Shown: positions 1 to 6,393 of the stretch, piece by piece
Layout: each line of letters opens with the position of its first letter
Numbering within the stretch: the stretch's first letter is position 1
Source of the DNA: Pseudomonas persica
Lineage (GTDB): Bacteria > Pseudomonadota > Gammaproteobacteria > Pseudomonadales > Pseudomonadaceae
Direction of reading: 5' to 3'
NCBI RefSeq assembly: GCF_900291015.1
Contig: NZ_OLKL01000007.1
Location: 35,011 to 99,010, forward strand
DNA length: 64,000 nucleotides
Notes under the pieces: generated by a model
Databases searched by the model: none
What the model saw: only the letters and a program-made list of their open reading frames with translations
Told to the model about the DNA's origin: nothing
Translations under genes and position numbers: made by a program

Positions 1-1843
1 CAGCGGCTTCCATGGCCGCCGGCAGTGGGCAGAACAACAGCAGGGCATGTTCACTGCCGGGTACTTTGGCATGTTGCCAACGGCGGTTGGCCCAGGCGGG
101 CAGAGGGTCTGGCGCCGAGCCTTGGCCAGGGCAGTGCTGCATTACAGTGCCCAATGCGTTCAGGGCGGCATCGTCGAAGCCTGCAGCCAGGCCGTGCCAG
201 CGTGCCTGCTGCCACAGGCTGTCGAGTTGCGTCTGTGCCAGGGGGCAGGCCGCAACGGGTGCAGGCGTGGCGCCCAGCACGGCGTCGGGCAGTTGTTTGA
301 GCAGGGCGCGTAGGGGGATCAGTGCCGGAGGCTGCGCCGAACCAGGCAGCCAGCTGCCTGCCGGGGGCTTGAGCATCAGTGCCAAGGCCTGTTCCATAGT
401 GCGCAGCACCGCTGCCGGCAGCCCGGCGCAGCGCAGCTGCCAGTATTCGCCAGCAGTACTGAACTGCAGCTGCACCGAGACGCGCTCACAGCGCTCCTGC
501 ATGGGGTGCAAGGCACGTTCGAGCAGCGCATGCAGGTGCTGGCGCAAGGGCGAAGGGACATGCCAGCGCAGGTACAGCGCGGCGTACTGACGAGCGTCAG
601 GCAGCTGGTCGCTGACCTTCAGTGCCGCGGGCAGCGGCTGCGCCCTGGCAACGGCCAAGTCGGCCAGGAGCAAGGGGTCTATAGCGGGCAGCTGCCAGTG
701 CCCGTGCTTGCGGCCCGGCAGGCTCTCCAGCAGGGCACGAAGGGCCTGCAAGCCTTGTGTATCCAGCCCGGCGAACGGCTGGCCGGCGCTGTCCCGGCGG
801 GCCAGTTCAAGCGCGCTGGCGCTGCGTTCGCGGCTTTGCTGCAGCAGTTCGAACTCGGCATTCAATTGCTCAGGTTCGGCTTGGCGGATGAAGCCAAACC
901 AACCCTGCAACAGGGCATCGGCCTCCTCTGGGCAGGCGTCCTCGCCGAGCTTCAGGTCGATGTGCCACAGCAGCTGCCCGGCGAAGGCATACAGCGCCTC
1001 GGCCTTGAACCCTTGCAGCCAGCCACGCTGGCGAAGCGCATCCAGCCAGGTGCCCGGGCGGCTATCGCCGAGGCAGGCGATCAACAACTCAAGGGCCTGC
1101 TCGGCACCCACCGGCAGGTTTTCGTGGCTAAAGAGCAGGGGCGTGTCGGTCGCCGACAATGGCGGTGGTAGAGCTTGTGGCACCCGTTCACCTGTTGCGA
1201 ACAGCTCGGCATGCTGGCGGCCCAGTATTTCCAGTTCATCCAGCGATTGTGGGCCGCACAGGCTCAAGGTGACCTGGCCACCTTGGTAGAAGCGCTGGTG
1301 AAAGCCATCGAGTGCTTGCTGGAAGGCAGGATCCTGCAAGGCCAGGGTGTAGCGGTTACCGGCATGAAAAGCGCTCAGCGGATGGCCGGGCGCTGCGGCT
1401 TGCAGCAAGGCGAACTGTTGCTGGGCCTGCGGGCTGCGCGACCAGGCAATGAACTCGGCATGGATTACTTCGCGTTCGCGGCATTGCTGCGCGATGCCAA
1501 GGTCAGGCTCGGCCAGCATCTGGCACAGGCGCTCCACCCCGCCGGCCAGGGCGCTGGGTGGGACCTCGAAGAAAAAGTCGGTGGTGCGTTCGCGGGTGCT
1601 GGCATTGACCTGGCCACCGAGGGCCTGCACGTAGCGCATCAGGCCGTCGTCCAGAGGGAAGCGCGGGGTGCCGAGGAAGAACAGGTGCTCCAGGAAGTGG
1701 GCCAAGCCAGGCCATTTGCCCGGCGCGTCGTGGCTGCCCGCGTGCACCCGCAGTGCGGCGGCCGAGCGCTTCAGGCGCGGGGCATGGCGCAGGGTCAGCT
1801 GCAGGCCGTTGGCGAGGGTGAGGTGGCGGGTGGCGTCAGGCAT
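1..1843 (-). CDS. pqqF: PqqF-type M16 metallopeptidase (5' part, runs off left edge)
   Basis: Reading the minus strand from the ATG at 1843 gives an open frame that continues past base 1, so only the first ~614 residues are present. The N-terminus carries the inverted zinc motif of M16 (pitrilysin/insulinase) peptidases, HFLEH, at about residues 49-53, followed by the usual FLGTPRFP and GGQVNAST-like segments. In Pseudomonas this family member is PqqF, thought to trim the PqqA peptide during pyrroloquinoline quinone biosynthesis. The other pqq genes would lie to the left, outside the window. Numerous plus-strand open frames across this gene are shadows of GC-rich coding sequence. Identification as PqqF rather than another M16 peptidase rests on the motif plus the neighbouring gene order. 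Confidence 0.85.
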   Translation of the reverse strand, partial: MPDATRHLTLANGLQLTLRHAPRLKRSAAALRVHAGSHDAPGKWPGLAHFLEHLFFLGTPRFPLDDGLMRYVQALGGQVNASTRERTTDFFFEVPPSALAGGVERLCQMLAEPDLGIAQQCREREVIHAEFIAWSRSPQAQQQFALLQAAAPGHPLSAFHAGNRYTLALQDPAFQQALDGFHQRFYQGGQVTLSLCGPQSLDELEILGRQHAELFATGERVPQALPPPLSATDTPLLFSHENLPVGAEQALELLIACLGDSRPGTWLDALRQRGWLQGFKAEALYAFAGQLLWHIDLKLGEDACPEEADALLQGWFGFIRQAEPEQLNAEFELLQQSRERSASALELARRDSAGQPFAGLDTQGLQALRALLESLPGRKHGHWQLPAIDPLLLADLAVARAQPLPAALKVSDQLPDARQYAALYLRWHVPSPLRQHLHALLERALHPMQERCERVSVQLQFSTAGEYWQLRCAGLPAAVLRTMEQALALMLKPPAGSWLPGSAQPPALIPLRALLKQLPDAVLGATPAPVAACPLAQTQLDSLWQQARWHGLAAGFDDAALNALGTVMQHCPGQGSAPDPLPAWANRRWQHAKVPGSEHALLLFCPLPAAMEAA

Positions 1844-1892
1844 GGGAGCTCCGGTAACTGCTGTCCATGCTAACCCATTTGTTTGCAGGGCC

Positions 1893-1987
1893 GGCCCATT
1901 CGCGGGTAAACCCGCTCCCACAGGCACTGCACAGCTTTCAGAACCTGTGATTTACCCTGTGGGAGCGGGTTTACCCGCGAATGGGCC
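1893..1987. repeat. REP pair (32-bp inverted repeat)
   Basis: Two copies of the P. putida-type REP sequence (core CGCGGGTAAACCCGCTCCC) face each other. The arms at 1893-1924 and 1956-1987 are perfect reverse complements. The pair lies between pqqF and the end of davA, where a transcript can form a very stable hairpin. Confidence 0.9.
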
Positions 1988-2002
1988 GCACAGCGGCCCC
2001 TG

Positions 2003-2797
2003 TCAGCCTTTACGCAGGTGCAGCTCCTGGCGCAGATCGCTCAGGTAAGGAAACGCCGCCCGCCCCTGCACCACACGCTCATGCTCCAGCTCCGCCAGCA
2101 ACTGGCATTCGTCCCGCCCGGCCATGGCCAGCAGGCTGCCATCCGGGCCGATGATGCTGCTCTGCCCGCAATACTGGATCTCGCCTTCCGCGCCGCAATA
2201 GTTGGCATACACCAGGTAGCACTGGTTCTCCTGCGCCCGCGCCCTCACGGTCACCTGGCAAATGAAGTCGTACGGCGCCATGTTCGCCGTCGGCACCAGG
2301 ATCAGCTCGGCGCCGCCCAGTGCCAGGCGCCGGGCGTTTTCCGGGAACTCGATGTCGTAGCAGATCAGCAGGCCGACCTTCCAGCCATCCAGCTCCACCA
2401 CCGGGAAATGGTCGGAACCTGCGCTGAACATCGAGCGGTCCAGCTCGCCGAACAGGTGGGTCTTGCGATAGTTGCTCAGGCTGCGGCCATGCGCGTCGAT
2501 CAACTGCACACTGTTGTAGATCGCGCCGTCTTCGCCGCGCTCCGGGTAGCCGTAGACGATGGCGATGCGGTGCGCCTGGGCGATCTCCACCACCACCATG
2601 GCCGCCGGGCCATCGTCGGCCTCGGCCAGGCGCTCGACCTGGGCCAGGCCGATGTTGTAGCCGGTCAGGAACATCTCCGGGCACACCAGCAGCCGGGCGC
2701 CGCGTTCGGCCGCCAGTTGCGCCTGATGGCGCAACCGTTGCAGGTTGCCGGGCACGTCCAGTGGCTTGGGCGCGCCCTGGAACAGAGCGATGCGCAT
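2003..2797 (-). CDS. davA: 5-aminovaleramidase, carbon-nitrogen hydrolase family
   Basis: This 264-residue nitrilase-superfamily amidohydrolase shows the Glu-Lys-Cys triad: E41 in CPEMFLTGY, K112 in NYRKTHLFGE and C146 in GLLICYDIEFPEN. In P. putida, DavA hydrolyses 5-aminovaleramide, the product of DavB, to 5-aminovalerate in lysine catabolism. The start at 2797 is chosen because AAGGAGG sits just upstream; the frame stays open further upstream only by running into davB. It follows davB with a 14-nt gap, so the two are one transcription unit. Assignment to DavA rests on this pairing; the family alone would only say aliphatic amidase or nitrilase. Confidence 0.93.
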   Translation of the reverse strand: MRIALFQGAPKPLDVPGNLQRLRHQAQLAAERGARLLVCPEMFLTGYNIGLAQVERLAEADDGPAAMVVVEIAQAHRIAIVYGYPERGEDGAIYNSVQLIDAHGRSLSNYRKTHLFGELDRSMFSAGSDHFPVVELDGWKVGLLICYDIEFPENARRLALGGAELILVPTANMAPYDFICQVTVRARAQENQCYLVYANYCGAEGEIQYCGQSSIIGPDGSLLAMAGRDECQLLAELEHERVVQGRAAFPYLSDLRQELHLRKG

Positions 2798-2811
2798 GTT
2801 GCCTCCTTGTC

Positions 2812-4494
2812 TCAGTCCGGCAGGGCAATCGGGCCGATTTCGTCGAACACGTCGCCCGGGCCGGGGTTGTCCGGGTGGGTGCGGCCACCGAAGTGATTCA
2901 TGATACCCCACACCGCATTCAGCGATGTCTGTACCGCGCCTTCCACCCAGGCCGGCGTCCATGACACGTCGTCACCGGCGATGAACATGCCGCGCTGCTC
3001 GGCAGGCATGTCCTGCTGCATGAAGTGCGCGTACATGCGCTGGTTGTAGCGGTAGTGGCCCGGCAGCGCGCCCTTGAAGGCGCCGAGGAAGTGCGGGTCG
3101 GCCTCCCAGGAAACGGTGATCGGGTCGCCGATGATGTGCCCGGCGATGTCGGTCTTCGGGTAGATTTTCTTCAGTGCATCCAGGGCCAGCTGCACGCGTT
3201 TTTCCACCGGGTGCGGCAGCATCTTCAGTGCGTCGCTCATCCACGAGTACGACAGGCAGATCACCCCCGGCTTGTCGTTGCCGTTGTCGAACAGGTAGGT
3301 GCCACGGGTGAGGCGATCGGTGAGGGTCATGCTCATCAGGTCGCGGCCGGTTTCCGGGTCCTTGTCCTTCCAGAACGGGCGGTCGACCATGACGAAGGTT
3401 TTCGACGACTGCATGTAGCGGGTGCGGTCCAGGGCCATCCACATTTTTTGCGAGAACAGCGATTCCTCGCAGTCGATCTGGGTGGTCAGCAGCCAGGTCT
3501 GGCAGGTGGCGAGCACCGCACTGTAGTGCCGGGTGTCGCCCCAGTTATCGGTGACCGCCAGGCGGCCATCGGCGGCGCGGGCGATGCGTTTGACCCCGGT
3601 ACGCGGTGCGCCGCCATGCAGTGCGCTCAGGCTGGTGCCTTCCGGCCAATGTATGCAGCGCTCCGGCACATGGCGCCAGATGCCTTGCGGTACCTGCTCC
3701 ACACCGCCGACTACCAGATGTTGGTGGTCGTCGCAGTTGGTCATTACCACACGGAAGATTTCCAGCATCGAGTTGGGGAAGTCCGAGTCCCAGCCGCCGG
3801 TGCCGAAGCCGACCTGGCCGAACACTTCGCGGTGCTGGAAGCTCAGTTGGGCGAACGAGCGCGAGGTGGCGACGAAGTCGTAGAACGTGCGGTCGTCCCA
3901 CAGCGGTACCAGCTTGTTCCACAGCGCTTTCAGGCGTGGTACGTCACGGTCGCGGATGGCCTGCTGGATGTCGGCGAACTGGGCACCGCTTTCCAGCGCG
4001 TCGGCCCAGGCGTCGGCTACTTCCTGGAACAGCTTGGGCAGGTCGGTGGGTTTTTCGGCGTAGTAGGTCTGGCCTTCCAGGTCGATCACCGTGCTGCCCG
4101 AGGCCGGGGTCAGCGGGTTGGGGAAGGGTTTGGTCTCCAGGCCCAGCTTGTCCACGTAGTGGTAGAAGGCGGTGGACGACACCGGGAAGCGCATGCCACC
4201 CAGCTCGGCGATGATCCCGTCGGTGCCGTTGAAGGCTTGCGAGCGCAGCCGGCCACCCAGCTTGGAGGCCTCGTACACTACCGGCTTGAGGCCCAGCTTC
4301 ATCAGCTCGTAGGCCGCCACCAGGCCGGCGATACCGGCACCGACGATGGCCACTTCTTCACCATGGCGCTCGGCCGGGATGCTGCCCAGGCCTGCCGGGT
4401 GTTCCAGCCAGTCGTCGAAGGCGAAGGGGAAGTCCGGGCCGAAGATGGTGATGGGCTTTTTGCCATCGGCGGGGTGGCGGTTTTTCTTGTTCAT
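2812..4494 (-). CDS. davB: Lysine 2-monooxygenase (flavin amine oxidase family)
   Basis: The 560-residue protein has an N-terminal FAD-binding Rossmann motif, VGAGIAGLVAAYE with glycines at about 52, 54 and 57, followed by the GGR segment typical of amine oxidases. The C-terminal FAD segment is FIAGDDVSWTPAWVEGAVQTS. The family includes bacterial tryptophan 2-monooxygenase (IaaM), and genomes often label this gene that way. In P. putida it is DavB, converting L-lysine with O2 to 5-aminovaleramide and CO2. The start at 4494 (MNKKNRH) has AAGG eight bases upstream; the open frame extends 22 codons further without support. It lies directly upstream of davA. The divergent region before it is AT-rich. 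Confidence 0.93.
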   Translation of the reverse strand: MNKKNRHPADGKKPITIFGPDFPFAFDDWLEHPAGLGSIPAERHGEEVAIVGAGIAGLVAAYELMKLGLKPVVYEASKLGGRLRSQAFNGTDGIIAELGGMRFPVSSTAFYHYVDKLGLETKPFPNPLTPASGSTVIDLEGQTYYAEKPTDLPKLFQEVADAWADALESGAQFADIQQAIRDRDVPRLKALWNKLVPLWDDRTFYDFVATSRSFAQLSFQHREVFGQVGFGTGGWDSDFPNSMLEIFRVVMTNCDDHQHLVVGGVEQVPQGIWRHVPERCIHWPEGTSLSALHGGAPRTGVKRIARAADGRLAVTDNWGDTRHYSAVLATCQTWLLTTQIDCEESLFSQKMWMALDRTRYMQSSKTFVMVDRPFWKDKDPETGRDLMSMTLTDRLTRGTYLFDNGNDKPGVICLSYSWMSDALKMLPHPVEKRVQLALDALKKIYPKTDIAGHIIGDPITVSWEADPHFLGAFKGALPGHYRYNQRMYAHFMQQDMPAEQRGMFIAGDDVSWTPAWVEGAVQTSLNAVWGIMNHFGGRTHPDNPGPGDVFDEIGPIALPD

Positions 4495-4560
4495 GAAGTG
4501 ACCTTGCCAGAGGGGCTGCGCAGGTGCGGAGCCTGAGTATAGGAGATGCCTGGTGGCCAT

Positions 4561-4679
4561 TTTAGGGAGTGGGGCGTTCGTTATTAAGGTGCAGAGTGTT
4601 GTCTTAATGTAGTTTTTTTCGTCGAAATGATAATTTTTATGTTCTTTTAGACGAGGTTATTGTCTTAAGGTTTGTGGTG
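4561..4679. promoter_or_regulatory. AT-rich region upstream of davBA with a repeated nonamer
   Basis: This stretch is much richer in AT than its surroundings and probably holds the davBA promoter, although I cannot place -10 and -35 elements with confidence. TTGTCTTAA occurs twice in the same orientation (4599-4607 and 4660-4668), 61 bases apart, which could be paired regulator sites. Confidence 0.35.
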
Positions 4680-4915
4680 CCTATGCGATCGAGCGCCGCC
4701 CGCGCGGCGCATCGCGAGCTGCGCTCGCTCCTACGTTTGTTTCGGGCCAGTAACGCCTGCGCCAACGCGCGCGACCGCCTGGTTCGTACCACACGATGTC
4801 GCGTCATGCGCCAACGCGTTCGCGCGCAAATCCCCCAGGAATAACTGGCCCGAAACAAACGTAGGAGCGAGCGCAGCTCGCGATGCGCCGCGCGGGCGGC
4901 GCTCGATCGCATAGG
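4680..4915. repeat. Large inverted repeat: 72-bp perfect arms, 92-bp spacer
   Basis: Bases 4680-4751 are the exact reverse complement of 4844-4915. The arms begin with CCTATGCGATCGAGCGCCGC and end with CGGGCCAGT. The 92-base spacer contains TGCGCCAACGCG twice (4758-4769 and 4807-4818). Apparent open frames on both strands here are by-products of the palindrome. The arm composition resembles dispersed intergenic repeats of fluorescent pseudomonads, but copy number cannot be judged from this window. Confidence 0.9.
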
Positions 4916-4933
4916 CCTTGCAAATCGCAAGGC
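4915..4933. repeat. Small hairpin next to the inverted repeat
   Basis: GCCTTGC and GCAAGGC form a 7-bp stem with a 5-base loop, abutting the right arm of the large inverted repeat. There is no T tract, so it is not an obvious terminator. Confidence 0.5.
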
Positions 4934-5099
4934 AAGCACCTGGTAACCTTCATGCGACCTGTCGGCCTGACATCTGCGCGTTTTGGAAGGCGGTGATCAG
5001 ACAGTTCCTACACCCATGCCAGGATTTAAAGAATTACCCTACGCCCGCCATAGCCTCGGTCTGGCTGCGTGGGAAATGCCTCAGGGTTAACGTCACAGG

Positions 5100-5304
5100 G
5101 TCGCTGCTGTTCGGGCGACTGGGTGTGAGAACCCATCTTCAACTTCGCACCAAGGCTTATGTCATGGCAGCCGTGCGCGGGCAGGCTTTGGCCTGGCCGG
5201 ATTTCCAAGTTGGCCGGTTCTCACCCCGTGCATGGCTGCCACCTATTTCCCGTGAGAAGGAGTTGGTAGGCGGTTTCCTCAAGACCCAATTTGGAAATTG
5301 CATC
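5100..5304 (+). promoter_or_regulatory. Structured leader of the DUF3077-like gene
   Basis: The region before the small gene contains several long complementary segments. GTGAGAA occurs at 5125-5131 and again at 5252-5258, and its complement TTCTCAC lies between them at 5218-5224, so the two copies compete for one partner. The second copy overlaps AAGGAG (5257-5262). Bases 5166-5178 can pair with 5228-5240 over 13 bp including two G-U pairs; combined with the upstream 5121-5133/5216-5227 helix this would be a pseudoknot. A palindrome at 5287-5300 lies just before the start codon. This looks like a regulatory RNA leader, which is inference from base pairing only. Confidence 0.5.
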
Positions 5305-5595
5305 ATGAAGAAGACAGATCCCGACCAGCCCGAAAAACTGAAACCCACCGCAGAAAAAACCTTCTGCAACTGCGAATCCAGCCACCCACCGCTATTCGCC
5401 ATCCGCCCCGGCATCGATGCAGCCGACGCCCTGGTCCACGCCTGTCTGCTGGCCCGTGGCATCAATCAAGTCGCCACCGACTATGCCCAACACCACGCCC
5501 CCGAGCGCAGCCGTGACATCGTCTGGTCGATGCAGCATTCCGCCGAAAGCCTTGCGGCGATTCTGGAAGGCCTGCTCGACGGCCAGGAAGCCTGA
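5305..5595 (+). CDS. Small DUF3077/DUF6124-like protein
   Basis: The protein has 96 residues when started at the ATG at 5305. The N-terminal third is polar and lysine-rich; the rest has the pattern LFAIRPGIDAADALVHACL followed by an amphipathic helical C-terminus. That matches my recollection of the Pseudomonas-restricted DUF3077/DUF6124 families, whose function is unknown. The open frame extends upstream to 4918 through the leader and the repeat, but that part is compositionally unlike a protein. GGA lies about 11 bases before the ATG inside a palindrome, so the ribosome site is weak. It converges with the Lrp-type gene 12 nt downstream. Confidence 0.65.
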   Translation: MKKTDPDQPEKLKPTAEKTFCNCESSHPPLFAIRPGIDAADALVHACLLARGINQVATDYAQHHAPERSRDIVWSMQHSAESLAAILEGLLDGQEA

Positions 5596-5607
5596 CTGCC
5601 AGCGAGT

Positions 5608-6069
5608 TCAGAGCGGCTGCCCGCGGTCCACCTTGCTGCTGAGAATGATCGACGTGGTGGTCTTCTCCACCCCGTCGACACTGCCGATCTGGTCGAGCAG
5701 CTGGTCCAGTTGCTCGGGCGAATCCGTGCGCAGCCAGGCCACATAGTCGAACTCGCCGCTCACTGCGCACAGCTGCTGCACCTGGCCCATGGCACTCAGG
5801 CGCCGCACTACCTCCTTGCCCGAGCGCGGCTGCACCTTGATCCCCACGTAGGCCTGCAGCCCACCGCCCATCACCCGCTGGCCCAGGCGCACGCCATAGC
5901 CGGAGATGACCTTGTTCTTCTCCAGCCGCTCCAGGCGCGAGTTGACGGTGGTGCGGGCGATGCCAAGCTGGCGGGCGAGGGTGGCGACGCTTTCGCGGGC
6001 GTTGATCTGCAGCAGGGCGATCAGCTGGCGATCGATTTCATCCAGCGTGATGGAGCGGGAATCCGACAT
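5608..6069 (-). CDS. Lrp/AsnC family transcriptional regulator
   Basis: The protein has 153 residues. An N-terminal winged helix-turn-helix (about residues 8-60, IDRQLIALLQINARESVATLARQLG then TTVNSRLERLEKNKVISGYGV) is followed by an AsnC/RAM ligand-binding domain (about 70-145). These feast/famine regulators usually bind amino acids. Its nearness to davBA suggests control of lysine or another amino-acid catabolic pathway; that is inference. It is a separate unit: the DUF3077-like gene converges on it and a tRNA gene lies upstream on the same strand. Confidence 0.92.
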   Translation of the reverse strand: MSDSRSITLDEIDRQLIALLQINARESVATLARQLGIARTTVNSRLERLEKNKVISGYGVRLGQRVMGGGLQAYVGIKVQPRSGKEVVRRLSAMGQVQQLCAVSGEFDYVAWLRTDSPEQLDQLLDQIGSVDGVEKTTTSIILSSKVDRGQPL

Positions 6070-6261
6070 GGCGAGTCTCTACGGTTGGCCCGCTAGCCTA
6101 GCCAGCCAGTGCAGGCCAGAGCAAGGGCAGTCACAGCTGGCCGCTCCCACAAGACCGCTTATGTTTGGAGGCTGCGCCACCTGCCTGCAAGTTTCGCAAA
6201 TGAGGCGACCGGGCATGCCCCGAAGAAACGAGAGTGATTCTCCGCCTGAACGACAGACATG

Positions 6262-6284
6262 AAAAAACCGCGCAATCGCGCGGC
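6262..6284 (-). terminator. Rho-independent terminator after tRNA-Ile2
   Basis: On the minus strand CCGCGC-GATT-GCGCGG (6283-6268) is followed by six T residues (6267-6262). It ends 12 nt beyond the tRNA 3' end. Confidence 0.85.
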
Positions 6285-6295
6285 TTTGTCGTATC

Positions 6296-6372
6296 TGGTG
6301 GGCCCACACGGACTCGAACCGTGGACCAAAGGATTATGAGTCCTCTGCTCTAACCGACTGAGCTATAGGCCC
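6296..6372 (-). tRNA. tRNA-Ile2 (anticodon CAT, lysidine type)
   Basis: A complete 77-nt cloverleaf is read on the minus strand with CCA encoded. The acceptor stem is GGGCCTA/TGGGCCC, the D arm GCTC...GAGC, and the anticodon stem GAGGA/TCCTT with loop CTCATAA, giving anticodon CAT. CAT may mean Met or the AUA-reading Ile2. The acceptor stem has C4-G69 and C5-G68, the pairs used by the lysidine synthetase TilS to recognise tRNA-Ile2, whereas elongator Met usually has U4/A5, so Ile2 is favoured. It lies 16 nt downstream of rmcA on the same strand. Confidence 0.9.
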
Positions 6373-6387
6373 TCAGTAAGTGGCCGG

Positions 6388-6393
6388 ATTATA
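6388..6393 (-). promoter_or_regulatory. Perfect -10 box for the tRNA gene, overlapping the rmcA stop
   Basis: On the minus strand TATAAT (6393-6388) contains the TAA stop codon of the upstream gene and lies 15 nt before the mature tRNA 5' end. No good -35 hexamer is seen at 16-18 bp spacing, so activity would rest on the -10 box and other contacts. Confidence 0.45.

Noticed and set aside
1893..1987. REP arrays as possible CRISPR
   Set aside because: Only two facing palindromic copies per site, no regularly spaced direct repeats and no cas genes.
506..2048. Long plus-strand open frames over pqqF
   Set aside because: They are antisense to a frame with clear M16 peptidase motifs and show the Arg/Ala/Gly-rich bias of GC-rich shadow frames.
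3025..4536. 503-residue plus-strand open frame antisense to davB
   Set aside because: No recognisable domain and no SD; the opposite strand encodes an intact FAD oxidase.
4637..4939. Small open frames on both strands in the large inverted repeat
   Set aside because: They arise from the palindrome, are Arg/Ala-rich and mirror each other; no evidence of translation.
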